Shown here: piece by piece, positions 1 to 9,708 of the stretch
How the letters are laid out: each line of letters opens with the position of its first letter
Numbering within the stretch: position 1 is the stretch's first letter
DNA from: Candidatus Gastranaerophilales bacterium
GTDB lineage: Bacteria > Cyanobacteriota > Vampirovibrionia > Gastranaerophilales > Gastranaerophilaceae
DNA length: 64,000 nucleotides
Assembly (NCBI GenBank): GCA_944323255.1
Contig: CALURU010000003.1
Coordinates: 1 to 64,000, forward strand
Reading direction: 5' to 3'
Translations under genes and position numbers: made by a program
The notes under the pieces: model-generated
What the model saw: only the letters and a program-made list of their open reading frames with translations
The model's database searches: none
Told to the model about the DNA's origin: nothing

Positions 1-41
1 ATCTACAAGCTTGCCATTATTATGCTAAGATTGATAATAAT

Positions 42-2927
42 TTAGGATTTCACAAAAAACTGTTTCAAATACTGACCTGTATATGAATTTGGATTCTTAG
101 CAACCTCCTGAGGAGTTCCGCAGGCAACAACTTCACCGCCGGCATCTCCGCCTTCCGGCCCCAGATCAATTATGTAATCAGCAACTTTTATCAAATCAAG
201 ATTGTGTTCTATAATCAAAATCGTATTTCCGTTATCCGCAAGCTGCTGGATAATTTTAATTAACTTATCCAGATCATGCCAGTGAAGCCCGACAGACGGC
301 TCGTCAAGAAGATAGAGTGTTTTTCCGGTAGCACGTTTGTTTAATTCGGACGCAAGTTTAATCCTTTGTGCCTCACCGCCTGATAGTGTTGTCGCACTCT
401 GACCAAGTTTAATATAATCCAAACCCACATCGTTTAAGGTTTTGAGCTTATTTGCAATTTGCGGAATATTTTCGAAAAACTCGTAAGCCTCTTTAACACT
501 CATCTCCAGAACGTCGGAAATTGTCTTGCCTTTGTATTTAACCTCAAGAGTTTCATTGTTGTAGCGCTTACCCTTGCAGACATCACATTTGACATATACG
601 TCCGACAGGAAATTCATCTCGATTTTCAAAACACCGTCGCCTGCGCAGGCTTCGCATCTGCCGCCTTTTACGTTAAAGCTAAACCTTCCCGGCTTATAAC
701 CTCTCATTTTTGCTTCGTTCGTTTTAGCATAAAGTTCTCTAATCGGTGTAAACACATCCGTATAAGTTGCAGGGTTTGAGCGAGGAGTTCTGCCAATCGG
801 TGATTGGTCAATATCAATAATCTTATCCAGATGCTCAAACCCGAGAATTTCATCCACACCCTGCGGTTTCGGTCTGTTTTTTCTAAGCTTATGAACGGCG
901 TATTCATAAATTAATTCCTGCATAAGCGTTGATTTTCCGGAGCCGGAAACACCTGTCAGGACTACAATTTTACCAAGCGGAATATCAAGGTCAACGTTCT
1001 TCAAATTATTCTTAAACGCATTTCTTATCTGGAGATAATTCCCGTTGCCTTCACGAACTTTTTTCGGGATCGGAATATTATACTCGCCGCTCAAATATTT
1101 TCCGGTAATAGAGTCTTTTGCTTTAATAATATCCTCAACAGTGCCCAGTGCAATGACTTCACCGCCGTTAACACCTGCTTTCGGTCCGATATCAACAATA
1201 TAATCCGCATTTCTTATTGTTTCTTCGTCATGTTCAACAACAATTAGCGAATTTCCCATATTTCTGAGTTTTAAAAGCGTCTTAATAAGCCTGTCATTAT
1301 CTCTCTGGTGCAAACCAATTGAAGGCTCGTCCAAAACATACAACACACCTGAAAGTCCGCTTCCAATTTGAGTTGCAAGCCGTATTCTCTGCGCTTCACC
1401 GCCTGATAGTGTTCCGGAGGTGCGTGCAAGGTTCAGGTAATTCAAACCTACATCGCACAAGAATTTCAACCTTGCACGCACCTCATCCAGAATTTGTTTA
1501 CCAATTTTCATCTGAAAATCAGAAAGCGTAAGATAAAGTTCGCTCACAAATTCGTACGCTTTATCCACCGGCATAAGACAAAATTCATAAATATTCAGCC
1601 CTCGGGTAGTGCCATACTCTCCCGCCCCTTGAGGGAGGGGGTTGGGGGGTGGGGTATTACCTATGCGCACGGCAAGCGGAAACGGTTTAAGCCTTGCGCC
1701 GCCGCATTTTTCGCACGGAGTCGTCACCATGTACTTTTCAATCTCGGCTTTCCAGTATTCGCTGTCAACGTTATAATGCTTCATCAAAAACGGAATTACA
1801 CCGATAAAGCGCTGAAGAGAAGTTCTGTATCTATGACTTCCGAACTCCTTAATCCTCATCGGAATTCTCTCGTCAGAGCCATAGAGAATAATATTTTGAT
1901 GCTCTTCCGGCAAGTCTTTGAACGGAATATCAAAATCTATTTTATAAGCAGTCTTTACAGCAGACAAAACATCTTCGTAATAAGAAGTTGAAGATTTACT
2001 CCAAGGGTAAATTGCCCCTTCGTTTATTGATTTATTTCTATCAGGGATAACTAAATCCGGATCGATTTTGAAATCCACACCGATACCGCCGCACTCATCG
2101 CACGCCCCGTACGGCGCATTAAAAGAAAAGATTCTCGGCGTCAGCTCTTCAAAACTCAAATTACAATCCGGGCATGCGAGTTTTTCGCTGTAAATTATTT
2201 CTTCACCGCCGATTACATCAATCGTTGTAACTCCGTCCGCTTTTTTTAGTGCAATTTGTACGCTGTCTGCAATTCTTGAGCGAGCTTCCGGCTTTACGAC
2301 AACACGATCGATTACAACCGAAATCGTATGCGCTTTTGTTTTGGCTAGCTTAATTTCATCCTCATCAAGGTTGTAAATCTCGCCATCTACTTTGACACGA
2401 ACAAAACCTTCCTGTCGTAATTCTTCAAAAAGTGATTGAAACTCACCTTTTTTGCCTTTCGCAATCGGTGCTAAAATCTGGATTTTTGTACCAGTCTCAA
2501 GTTTAAGAATACTTGATACAATCTCATCAATTGTTTGCGGCTTAATCGGTTTTCCGCATTTTGGGCAATAAGGCGTGCCGATTCTTGCATAAAGCAGCCT
2601 CAGGTAGTCATAGATTTCCGTAACCGTACCGACCGTTGAACGGGGATTATTGCTGGTAGACTTCTGATCAATGGAAATAGCAGGCGTAAGCCCGTCAATA
2701 TAATCCACATCCGGCTTATCCATCTGCCCCAGAAACTGGCGTGCATAAGTTGAAAGGCTTTCTATATATCTTCTCTGCCCTTCCGCAAAAATAGTATCAA
2801 ACGCAAGTGAGCTTTTCCCGGAGCCAGAAACACCCGTAAATACTACAAGCTCGTTTTTGGGGATTTCCAGCGAAACATTTTTGAGGTTATGTTCCCTCGC
2901 TCCTTTTACAACGATTTTATCACTCAT
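42..2927 (-). CDS. uvrA: Excinuclease ABC subunit A
   Basis: UvrA is the DNA-damage-sensing ATPase of nucleotide excision repair and works with UvrB and UvrC in the cytoplasm. The 961-aa protein is close to the usual ~940. Two ABC modules are visible: Walker [11 protein letters not shown] near residue 33 and [10 protein letters not shown] near 650, each with an LSGGEAQRI signature. Zinc-type Cys pairs ([24 protein letters not shown]) are present. One oddity is a Pro/Gly-rich stretch of about 18 residues near residues 422-442, encoded by a G+C-rich palindrome at about 1603-1660. It interrupts the region after the CEKCGGARL motif and looks like an in-frame repeat insertion. The ATG at 2927 lies 6 nt behind an extended -10 box, so the message is probably leaderless. 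No other nucleotide excision repair gene is nearby. Confidence 0.97.
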   Translation of the reverse strand: MSDKIVVKGAREHNLKNVSLEIPKNELVVFTGVSGSGKSSLAFDTIFAEGQRRYIESLSTYARQFLGQMDKPDVDYIDGLTPAISIDQKSTSNNPRSTVGTVTEIYDYLRLLYARIGTPYCPKCGKPIKPQTIDEIVSSILKLETGTKIQILAPIAKGKKGEFQSLFEELRQEGFVRVKVDGEIYNLDEDEIKLAKTKAHTISVVIDRVVVKPEARSRIADSVQIALKKADGVTTIDVIGGEEIIYSEKLACPDCNLSFEELTPRIFSFNAPYGACDECGGIGVDFKIDPDLVIPDRNKSINEGAIYPWSKSSTSYYEDVLSAVKTAYKIDFDIPFKDLPEEHQNIILYGSDERIPMRIKEFGSHRYRTSLQRFIGVIPFLMKHYNVDSEYWKAEIEKYMVTTPCEKCGGARLKPFPLAVRIGNTPPPNPLPQGAGEYGTTRGLNIYEFCLMPVDKAYEFVSELYLTLSDFQMKIGKQILDEVRARLKFLCDVGLNYLNLARTSGTLSGGEAQRIRLATQIGSGLSGVLYVLDEPSIGLHQRDNDRLIKTLLKLRNMGNSLIVVEHDEETIRNADYIVDIGPKAGVNGGEVIALGTVEDIIKAKDSITGKYLSGEYNIPIPKKVREGNGNYLQIRNAFKNNLKNVDLDIPLGKIVVLTGVSGSGKSTLMQELIYEYAVHKLRKNRPKPQGVDEILGFEHLDKIIDIDQSPIGRTPRSNPATYTDVFTPIRELYAKTNEAKMRGYKPGRFSFNVKGGRCEACAGDGVLKIEMNFLSDVYVKCDVCKGKRYNNETLEVKYKGKTISDVLEMSVKEAYEFFENIPQIANKLKTLNDVGLDYIKLGQSATTLSGGEAQRIKLASELNKRATGKTLYLLDEPSVGLHWHDLDKLIKIIQQLADNGNTILIIEHNLDLIKVADYIIDLGPEGGDAGGEVVACGTPQEVAKNPNSYTGQYLKQFFVKS
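1603..1660. repeat. G+C-rich palindromic repeat inserted inside uvrA
   Basis: The segment contains CCCGCCCCTTGAGGGAGGGG followed by a G-rich tail. It is compositionally unlike the flanking A+T-rich codons. It resembles the CCCCCTCAAGGGGGG-type repeats at 37801-38012 and 59517-59533. It encodes residues such as [15 protein letters not shown], which I do not expect in UvrA. The boundaries are approximate. Confidence 0.7.
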
Positions 2928-2933
2928 ACCAGA

Positions 2934-2942
2934 ATTATATCA
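2934..2942 (-). promoter_or_regulatory. Extended -10 promoter of uvrA
   Basis: On the minus strand this reads TGATATAAT, with only 6 nt to the uvrA ATG. Transcription would begin at or next to the start codon, and there is no Shine-Dalgarno sequence in between. Confidence 0.6.
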
Positions 2943-2968
2943 CCAATAAAATTAAAGGACTAATCAAG

Positions 2969-3141
2969 GGTTTGGGGATTTATATTGCAGTTTACACTAA
3001 AAAAGCTAAAATTGTCACCCTGAACTTGTTTCAGGGTCTTACCACCGGCAAGATTCCGAAACAAGTTCGGAATGACATTATAAATATATTATTTCAAGCA
3101 TATTTTGTGCAAAGTTGTATATAAGTCACTTGGTTTTGGGA
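2969..3141. repeat. Miniature inverted-repeat element, copy 1, with flanking direct repeats
   Basis: About 153 bp (2979-3131) matches copies at 42113-42260 and 47837-47981. It carries a 19-nt stem (3022-3040 with 3050-3068) around the loop ACCACCGGC. The outer ends are imperfect inverted repeats: GATTTATATTGCAGTTTACAC against the complement of the right end, about 15 of 21 matching. The flanks GGTTTGGGGA (2969) and GGTTTTGGGA (3132) look like a target duplication with one mismatch. It fills most of the gap between uvrA and the prepilin operon terminator. Confidence 0.85.
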
Positions 3142-3162
3142 GTTATTAAATTGGTAAGAAAT

Positions 3163-3185
3163 AAAGGCGCCCTGCGGGCGCCTTT
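3163..3185 (-). terminator. Rho-independent terminator of the prepilin operon
   Basis: A perfect 10-bp stem, AAAGGCGCCC / GGGCGCCTTT with a 3-nt loop, is followed on the minus strand by TTTATTTCTTA. It sits about 43 bp after the last prepilin stop codon. Confidence 0.85.
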
Positions 3186-3227
3186 ACAAACCTTAAAACC
3201 TAAAAATCTCAACAGAATCTACAGACC

Positions 3228-4277
3228 TTATCTATATTCATCGAGGAACACATAGCATGATTCCAGATCCTCATTAGAACAATTAAATGGTGCAGAGCTT
3301 TCGATTGCGAGCGGTTCTAGGTCGGTTGTGAAATTCGGGAAGTCCTTCAGGATATCGCTTGTAGGGTCTATAAGACTCCTTACGGCATCATTCATGGAGA
3401 ACGGCTCGTCAGGATTAAAGTCAAGCGGCTGCGGGTCAGAGCCGGTAGTATTGTAGTAGCCCCATGCTGCGCCTTTAGCCTGATAATAAGGCAGAGAGCG
3501 TTTTGTATACAGCGGGTCACCGTCTTCTGTATAATAGATGAACCTTGCTGTTAGGACGTTTGTATCGTATTCAGCAATTCCAAGAGGCATGACTCTACTG
3601 TTGTCCAGCATTGCAAACGCAAAAATATCAGGTTCAATTCTGTCTTTAGCTTCCTGCTTGATATCATCAGGATCAGTCATGTTGTAGTCACCGATTTCTT
3701 TTCCGCCCTTATAAGTATAGACGAGAGAATTTGGTTTATTCAAGCCGTTTACATCAACAAAAACTAGATAGAATTTAATATTTTCAGCCTCTGCGCCGGC
3801 ACCTACAGTACCTTGTATCAGATTAGAGATATAAAAGATCATGCCGTTTGTAGCGATAAATTGAACTCTATCGTCACGGTGGACTAATTCATCATCAACT
3901 TCTTCCATAAAATCTTCAGGTTTTGCAACCTGCGGAGTTATTTTGGTAGAAGAACAAGTTGAAGCATAGTCATGATCAGCAGTTCTTTCATTATCTTTCG
4001 TGTTAATAAAAGTAGTTAACCCCTGACAGAGAATTTCAGCTCCTGTATCTTCTGCTTCCGAGTGGACAGGGCTGTCCTCTTCCGTAAACGGATCATAACC
4101 TTGCAGAAGTCCGTTGTAGAAGGCTCTTGAGAGCGCTGAATAAGCGTTCATGTACTGGTATTTAAGAGCGGATTTTTCAGCGGGCTTCATGGTAGTAACG
4201 GCGAGAGCCGTTACAATACCGATGATAGCGAGTGCCATAAGCACTTCTGCAAGCGTAAATCCAAGCAATTTTTTCAT
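3228..4277 (-). CDS. Type IV prepilin-like protein (fifth of cluster)
   Basis: This is a predicted secreted or pilus-associated protein of about 349 aa. The N-terminus MKKLLGFTLAEVLMALAI is a class III prepilin signal: cleavage after Gly, Phe+1 and Glu+5, then a hydrophobic helix. The large C-terminal ectodomain has no recognised fold and contains several Cys. I chose the ATG at 4277, six bases behind GGGAG, over an upstream in-frame TTG at 4289. It is the last gene of a five-gene prepilin operon, 15 nt after its neighbour and before a strong terminator. No pilus ATPase, platform protein or peptidase is in the window, so the machine must be encoded elsewhere. Whether it is a minor pilin of a type IV or a type II-like system cannot be decided. 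Confidence 0.85.
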   Translation of the reverse strand: MKKLLGFTLAEVLMALAIIGIVTALAVTTMKPAEKSALKYQYMNAYSALSRAFYNGLLQGYDPFTEEDSPVHSEAEDTGAEILCQGLTTFINTKDNERTADHDYASTCSSTKITPQVAKPEDFMEEVDDELVHRDDRVQFIATNGMIFYISNLIQGTVGAGAEAENIKFYLVFVDVNGLNKPNSLVYTYKGGKEIGDYNMTDPDDIKQEAKDRIEPDIFAFAMLDNSRVMPLGIAEYDTNVLTARFIYYTEDGDPLYTKRSLPYYQAKGAAWGYYNTTGSDPQPLDFNPDEPFSMNDAVRSLIDPTSDILKDFPNFTTDLEPLAIESSAPFNCSNEDLESCYVFLDEYR

Positions 4278-4292
4278 ATCATCTCCCAAGGA

Positions 4293-4928
4293 TTAGAACG
4301 TAACATTTTTAGCATCTCTGGAAATTTCTACTCTGTTCAAGTATTCTTTTTCCATAACACCATCAACAGTAACTCTTCCGTCTTGATAAACTTTTATGTT
4401 AAATCTATCAGGTTTAGGACATTTATTTGCATCGTAGTCGCAGTTAGGTTTTTTGTTTCCGTTAACGTCTATATAGATGTTGTAAGCTGTAGTATCACTT
4501 GCGAAATTAGTAATAGGAAGAATCCATACAACGCCATCAGAAGCTGATAATGTACCAACAGGATTTGTGTTGTCACTAAATGAATGTGTAGAACAATCTA
4601 CCGCAGATGACCTGTTAAGTTTAGAAGCGAAGAGTTTGCAGAACTTGGTATCACCGTCATAAGTTTCACCTTTGATTGTAACAGATTCCGTGTTACCAAA
4701 GAAATTTGCCATAGATGGGTCATTCGGTTCAGGATACATGTCTTCGTCGTTAATCATTTCGTAGATAATTCTCTCTGCGAGTGAGTATGCTTTTTTGAAC
4801 ATAATCTGTTCCTGGTTAGGCTGCATACCTTTGAGCATCGGAAGCAGGACGACTGCGAGGAAGGCAACGACTGCAACCGTGACGGTCATTTCGCCCAAAG
4901 AGAATCCGTTTTTAATATTTTTTTTCAT
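4293..4928 (-). CDS. Type IV prepilin-like protein (fourth of cluster)
   Basis: The 211-aa protein starts MKKNIKNGFSLGEMTVTV, a prepilin signal with a short Lys/Asn-rich leader, a G|F cleavage site, Glu+5 and a hydrophobic segment to about residue 30. The ectodomain includes IYIDVNGNKKPNCDYDANKCP, a DVNGxKxPN motif common in bacterial pseudopilin-like ectodomains, and four Cys. The fifth prepilin has a related DVNGLNKPNS segment, so these two form a subfamily distinct from the three upstream prepilins. It is co-oriented and closely spaced with both neighbours. Confidence 0.87.
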   Translation of the reverse strand: MKKNIKNGFSLGEMTVTVAVVAFLAVVLLPMLKGMQPNQEQIMFKKAYSLAERIIYEMINDEDMYPEPNDPSMANFFGNTESVTIKGETYDGDTKFCKLFASKLNRSSAVDCSTHSFSDNTNPVGTLSASDGVVWILPITNFASDTTAYNIYIDVNGNKKPNCDYDANKCPKPDRFNIKVYQDGRVTVDGVMEKEYLNRVEISRDAKNVTF

Positions 4929-4954
4929 AAAGCGTTACCTCTCTTATTTATATT

Positions 4955-7156
4955 TTACCACGAAATAATTATAGCACCACCCGATCCGGATGAAGCCGGT
5001 ATAGGTTTAACATCTTTTGAAGGATCACAACCTCCGCCAGTACTTGATACAGTATATTTCGGCAAAGTTTTTGTGCTTCCATTATCACGAACAAGTGTAT
5101 GAGTATAGGTACCGTATACCTCGGTACATCCGTCTCTTAGACCTGTACCGTCACCACCTTCACCAAAATTCGTTGTTCCAATAGTATATTTTGTATAGAT
5201 ATCATTTGGGCTATATGGGGAACTTCCGCCACCATGTGATGAAACATGCTCTGGCGGTGGTTCCGCAACACCAGTAGTCAAATTGACATAATTAAAACCA
5301 CTATAATGTTGATTGTCTTGAGACAAATTATAATACCCTCCATCAGCACTCAACCTTAATGTACCTTCATTGCAAGTCATTGTGGTCGCCAATGATTCTT
5401 GTAATGCAGCAGCATATGAAGCCCCGGCATTAATACTTAATACAGGACCACCATATGGCACACTAAAAGTACAATCACTATCAAGGTTTGAAATATAGTA
5501 AGTTCTATATGAGCCAGAACCGCCGCCATAACCAATATTATAATGATTTCGCTGGGATAATTCTGTTTCAATTAAAGCACTCGGAATTTTACGAGAATCA
5601 GATACTCTATCAAAAATGTAATTTGGTATGAGAGGAGCGACTAAACCTCCTGCATCTTTTCCAGGGTTCAATGCAGCCTCTGCACCTGTTGTTGATGTAA
5701 TTTGCATTCCATTATTACGAATCCAACCACCATCGCCACCTTCAGCGCGTACTGTGTTTGTAGCACATTTATCCCAGGCTTTGATTGCACCATAATAGAG
5801 TACATCATAACCTAATTTACCTTCTGAAAAAGCATCAGTGTTAGACAAGTTCAAATTTTTCGTCGGTTCACGCTCACTCATATGAGCACCATTATGTTCG
5901 TTCTTTTCGTTATACCCCCAGCCTATACATTGTGGTCCTATTTCTTTCGTTGTTCCGGTTACTATATAAGAACTGAACAAACTTTGGAGATAAGCATCTA
6001 CATTATCTTTTTCTACACATCTCGGATCACGTGCAGCAGTGATTTGAGCACAATTACCTCCACATCCTCCCGGATGTTCCTTATAATTGCAAAAATCGAT
6101 TTTACTCTTAAGCCTTAATGGTGAAGCTGCCCCGCCAGGCGCACCACTTCCTGTTGCTGAAGTACCAAACCCGAAGTCCGGCACAGATATTGAACCATTA
6201 GGATTTGTTGCATTATATGCTTGTTGTTGAAACGCAGAAACTAAACTACCATAAGCAATTGTTTTACAAGTTATATCAGTCGTACTACCACAATCAACTT
6301 GAGACATAATATCTGCATGTATTTTATTTGCCTCAGTATGCCAATCAGAACATTCCTCTTTTTTGGGACCTTCGACAATACCGTCTCTGTCCCAATCACC
6401 ATTTTCTGTCATTTTTGTACAACCGTATCGAGTTTCTTCATGAGTCCTCTGGACACAAGTCTCCTCAGGATTACCATCAGCATCAAGAATTGGATTACCA
6501 TCTGCATCAAGCTTTGGAGTACAATCATATATACAATTGCCATCAGCATCTTCATCACATACTGTCACTTTATATTCACACCAATCAGCCCAATATGATT
6601 CAGACGAAAAACAGCCCGATTCATCAACAGTTATATGCGGAGACGAAATTCCTGTATAGTGTCTTGTTACACTTCCTCCATGACCTCCGGCACCACTTGT
6701 TTGAACTATTGTAAAGTCCGCACCGTGACCACCATCACCAAATATTGCTATAAGCTGTGGTCCTGTCGGATTTATTGAACGTTTTCCATATGGTCCACCC
6801 GGCAGAGAATAACCTCCGCTTTCGCTATGCATTGTAGTATCTGCATAGGGGCTTGTACTGGTACCGCCTGCGCCGGCACCGATAAGCTCAATCTTAAACA
6901 AAGCATTCTTCTTTGGCGGTTTAAATTCGCATTGCGAGACGCTCTCTGTTGAAATCAACTTTGTAGCATTATAATAAACCTGTGTATGACCGCCGTTATA
7001 ACACATAAATTTACCGTGTCCGACTCTTTCCGGAATATATTTTACCCTCTTGGTTATTATCGGAGCAGATGCTGCCAATACAAGAGAGACAAATACAAAA
7101 AAGACCATTAATTCAACAAGGGTAAAACCCGTTTTCTTACTGTTGTGTTTCATCAT
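4955..7156 (-). CDS. Large prepilin-like protein with Gly-rich ectodomain
   Basis: The 733-aa protein begins with a prepilin signal (KKTGFTLVELMVFFVFVS). A short module follows, HGKFMCYNGG...QCEFKPP, that is also present in the next two upstream prepilins. From about residue 88 (FKIELIGAGAGG) the protein is Gly/Ser-rich and ends SGSGGAIIISW. That start and end are the hallmarks of the bacterial Gly-rich domain found on surface proteins. A Cys-rich insertion near residues 200-230 contains tandem DADGNP motifs that could bind calcium. It has many Cys, which is unusual for a pilin. It probably sits on a pilus tip or is a displayed adhesin; the function is inferred. Confidence 0.83.
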   Translation of the reverse strand: MMKHNSKKTGFTLVELMVFFVFVSLVLAASAPIITKRVKYIPERVGHGKFMCYNGGHTQVYYNATKLISTESVSQCEFKPPKKNALFKIELIGAGAGGTSTSPYADTTMHSESGGYSLPGGPYGKRSINPTGPQLIAIFGDGGHGADFTIVQTSGAGGHGGSVTRHYTGISSPHITVDESGCFSSESYWADWCEYKVTVCDEDADGNCIYDCTPKLDADGNPILDADGNPEETCVQRTHEETRYGCTKMTENGDWDRDGIVEGPKKEECSDWHTEANKIHADIMSQVDCGSTTDITCKTIAYGSLVSAFQQQAYNATNPNGSISVPDFGFGTSATGSGAPGGAASPLRLKSKIDFCNYKEHPGGCGGNCAQITAARDPRCVEKDNVDAYLQSLFSSYIVTGTTKEIGPQCIGWGYNEKNEHNGAHMSEREPTKNLNLSNTDAFSEGKLGYDVLYYGAIKAWDKCATNTVRAEGGDGGWIRNNGMQITSTTGAEAALNPGKDAGGLVAPLIPNYIFDRVSDSRKIPSALIETELSQRNHYNIGYGGGSGSYRTYYISNLDSDCTFSVPYGGPVLSINAGASYAAALQESLATTMTCNEGTLRLSADGGYYNLSQDNQHYSGFNYVNLTTGVAEPPPEHVSSHGGGSSPYSPNDIYTKYTIGTTNFGEGGDGTGLRDGCTEVYGTYTHTLVRDNGSTKTLPKYTVSSTGGGCDPSKDVKPIPASSGSGGAIIISW

Positions 7157-7179
7157 TATCCTCTATAAATTACCATTAA

Positions 7180-7728
7180 TTACCAGCTTATTAGCACACC
7201 GTCTCTTATAGTTCCGCCATTATACATGTTTGTGTCACTATAAAGAGATTTAAAAAATAATTCTTGTTCCGAACGCTTAGCGTTATCACCCAAGTCCATA
7301 GATCTGCCGTTGGATGAACTAATCCTGAAAGAATTAGCAGTTTTTGTTATACTTAATTCTGTACTTATATTTGGTTCAAAGTGGGAATAATATATCCCGT
7401 CATCATCAAGTACGATTGGCGGTGTAACAGTATTGTCAACGCTTGTAGGTGTTGTACCCCGTTTAAAAGAATTTATGTTATAAAAAGCTACACCTGATAT
7501 AGGCTCAAAATGACATTGCGCAACACTCTCAAGAGGCGTGGAAGCACCATTGCGTACATAACGCTGCTTAAGTCCGCCATCGACATAGCACTCAAAATAC
7601 CCGTGCATATTGGTTTGTTTAGGTTTTTCCGGACGTGTTGTTATTACCTTTGCAACTGCTGCAAAGAGTATTGATATAATAGCCATTACTACTAATGCTT
7701 CTGCTAAAGAAAAACCTTGTTTTACCAT
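7180..7728 (-). CDS. Prepilin-like protein sharing the Cys module (second of cluster)
   Basis: The 182-aa protein starts MVKQGFSLAEALVVMAII, a minimal 5-residue prepilin leader. It then carries MHGYFECYVDGG...AQCHFEPISG, homologous to the modules of the large prepilins on each side, and ends RDGVLISW. It looks like a version of the Gly-rich prepilins without the Gly-rich core. Its start overlaps the 3' end of the upstream prepilin gene by 7 nt, implying translational coupling. Confidence 0.83.
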   Translation of the reverse strand: MVKQGFSLAEALVVMAIISILFAAVAKVITTRPEKPKQTNMHGYFECYVDGGLKQRYVRNGASTPLESVAQCHFEPISGVAFYNINSFKRGTTPTSVDNTVTPPIVLDDDGIYYSHFEPNISTELSITKTANSFRISSSNGRSMDLGDNAKRSEQELFFKSLYSDTNMYNGGTIRDGVLISW

Positions 7729-9314
7729 GATACTATCACTGCTCCTTGAGACCCAGAATTATTCGTTCCACCACAAACAGAACCAATTTTAGAAATTCCA
7801 ATGCAGTTTCCACCACCTGACACCGGCGCTAATGGTGCGCTACCAACATGTGTACCATTCAACATATGATAAGAAGTCCCGCTTACATGGGTAATTAGCG
7901 GATGCGTCCCACCACCAGACGCTCCCGGAGAGATACCTCTTCTAACAAGTTCACTTTTATAACCATGTCCGGATGCTACTGAAATCTCTGCAATTTGCGG
8001 TTTAAAACTTTCAGGATACAATGAAGCAGGGAACGGCAAATCACCAGCTTCTATAGGGAAAGTATTAGTCGTCATATACCCGCTAGAACCTGAACCGACG
8101 TCCATCAATAAATCCCAACCGCCAGCATCATTCTCAATATATATATAAGAACGTTCTGAAGTACTTTTAGAAGGGATTAGTTTTAATCTTGTACCTTCTG
8201 GGATTTTCTCTACTATTTTCATTGAACTTTGCCCCGGTGTTCCTGCCAAACCATATCGGGCATTTACAGCCAAAACAGACGCAGAATAAGGTATACCGCC
8301 AGAAGTATGATCCGTAATCGTAGAATATAAACCGGGTATAGCATCATTACCTTTTGAATCCTCACAAGTAGTTGCGCCTTCTTGTCCTTCGCGTCCAGCC
8401 ACCGGTCCAAAAAGTGTTATTGTAATTGGACCGGATTTTTCTAAATAACTCATACTATATGGTTCACCATTTACACCAGGAACAGGATTACCAAACTCAT
8501 CATTATCACCGTCTCTTCCATAATCAGAAGCCTTCAAAGCAATATATTTTCCTGCATTAAACGAAATTCGAGCTTCAGTAGAGCCTACTGATATTTGGAC
8601 ATCATCCTTACTCCCATCCGGATCGTATTGCAATGGAACTTCAAAACTTGCACTATAACCATCTGCCGACTTACCTCCTGGAACCGGAATGTCATGTCGG
8701 CACTCAGACGGACAGTTCTCTTCTGTAATATTAAGTTCTCCTTTACACATATCTTTGCATCCCTCTGTATTTTTTCGCCAAGGAATACAATCTGCATCAC
8801 CAGCTTTTCCAACCGGAGATATTAAAGCATACTTAGCAACAGGAGATACACTATTCCAATTCTCACGTACCCAGTCAGGTGTAATATCAGAGTTCATATC
8901 ACCAAGAAATCTCTCATCAGTGTGTATGTATCCAGTTTGCGATACCGTTGTGTCAAAATAACTTGCAGTACCCGAACCAACAGCTCCATTACCGCCAGTC
9001 CCAACTGCCTGTAGAACTAATATATTAGCTTGCGGTGCACCGAAATAACAAGCTCCGTCAGAACGTACTGTAAGCTTGCCATTCACCAACTCGCCATTAT
9101 TCGCCTCGTACTGGTATAGTGTACTGCCATCATAAAAACACTCCATCGTACCGTGGCGTGCTTTAACCTCTGCCGGGTGTTTTAACTTCGTCTGACCAAG
9201 CATCGGGATACCCAATGCTCCAATAAAACCTATAATTACAAGAGTAATGAGGACTTCAGCTAATGTGAAACCTCCAGCTCTTCTTATTCTTAGTCTATAG
9301 CCTGTGTTTTGCAT
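7722..9314 (-). CDS. Large prepilin-like protein, first gene of cluster
   Basis: The 530-aa protein has a 16-residue basic leader and then GGFTLAEVLITLVIIGF, a standard class III signal. The shared module reads HGTMECFYDGS...CYFGAPQANILVLQAVGTGG and leads into a Gly/Ser-rich ectodomain that ends GSQGAVIVSW. A Cys cluster (CIPWRKNTEGCKDMC, CPSEC) lies near residues 190-220. The start ATG follows GGAGA. The gene leads a minus-strand operon of five prepilins, and a promoter is expected in the A+T-rich stretch at 9340-9390. Confidence 0.84.
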   Translation of the reverse strand: MQNTGYRLRIRRAGGFTLAEVLITLVIIGFIGALGIPMLGQTKLKHPAEVKARHGTMECFYDGSTLYQYEANNGELVNGKLTVRSDGACYFGAPQANILVLQAVGTGGNGAVGSGTASYFDTTVSQTGYIHTDERFLGDMNSDITPDWVRENWNSVSPVAKYALISPVGKAGDADCIPWRKNTEGCKDMCKGELNITEENCPSECRHDIPVPGGKSADGYSASFEVPLQYDPDGSKDDVQISVGSTEARISFNAGKYIALKASDYGRDGDNDEFGNPVPGVNGEPYSMSYLEKSGPITITLFGPVAGREGQEGATTCEDSKGNDAIPGLYSTITDHTSGGIPYSASVLAVNARYGLAGTPGQSSMKIVEKIPEGTRLKLIPSKSTSERSYIYIENDAGGWDLLMDVGSGSSGYMTTNTFPIEAGDLPFPASLYPESFKPQIAEISVASGHGYKSELVRRGISPGASGGGTHPLITHVSGTSYHMLNGTHVGSAPLAPVSGGGNCIGISKIGSVCGGTNNSGSQGAVIVSW

Positions 9315-9488
9315 ATATTACGTATCTCCAGCGCTGCATAAAAGTATGCTTAAATATATAATAACATATATACTCCTCTTTGTAAACCCACCCCCCTCAT
9401 CTTTATAGTGGATTTGTAAGAAATTCTGGCGCCACACTACTTGAGTGGAAAATTAATGGACGGACGAAAGAAAGAAAAACAGATTTTA
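9315..9488. other. Intergenic region upstream of the prepilin operon
   Basis: A+T-rich leader and promoter region for the prepilin operon (TATTATAT-type boxes near 9350-9365 on the minus strand). I see no gene here. Confidence 0.4.
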
Positions 9489-9512
9489 TAATGTCGACCC
9501 GTTAAAATCAAT
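9489..9512. repeat. 24-bp direct repeat, left copy
   Basis: TAATGTCGACCCGTTAAAAT followed by CAAT is repeated exactly at 9843-9866. The two copies bracket the small-RNA/small-ORF module between them. Confidence 0.9.
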
Positions 9513-9569
9513 CTGCAATTATCAAACCGTCCCTTAGCAGCAAATATAATGTATTTCTCCCCAAAAAAC

Positions 9570-9598
9570 TTGAAAAAAACTATTACATAAGGTATAAT
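9570..9598 (+). promoter_or_regulatory. Sigma-70-type promoter of small RNA 1
   Basis: TTGAAA (9570-9575), a 17-bp spacer and TATAAT (9593-9598) form a near-consensus promoter with no plus-strand protein gene downstream. Transcription should start near 9605. Confidence 0.8.
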
Positions 9599-9604
9599 TT
9601 AAAA

Positions 9605-9708
9605 AGGGAAAAGCCTTAAAGGTGGCATTACCTCTAAGGCTCTCTTAACTCCCTATTTTGCAAATGCGAGCGCTATTATTATCAATAAGATAAGAAATAG
9701 CGCTTTTT
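9605..9708 (+). ncRNA. Candidate antisense RNA 1 (type I-like antitoxin)
   Basis: The ~104-nt predicted transcript starts at a strong promoter. It folds a 5' domain (GGGA/TCCC outer pairs, AGCCTTA/TAAGGCT stem, AGGT/ACCT inner hairpin) and ends in an intrinsic terminator, AGCGCTATT / AATAGCGCT followed by T5 (9669-9708). It is antisense to nearly all of the small ORF at 9653-9727. A second RNA at 11024-11130 has the same layout and shared blocks such as TTTGCAAA. The antitoxin role is inferred from the arrangement. Confidence 0.65.

Noticed and set aside
5882-6714. Plus-strand ORFs inside the large prepilin gene
   Set aside because: They are antisense shadows of the Gly/Ser/Cys-rich prepilin with no promoter or ribosome site.
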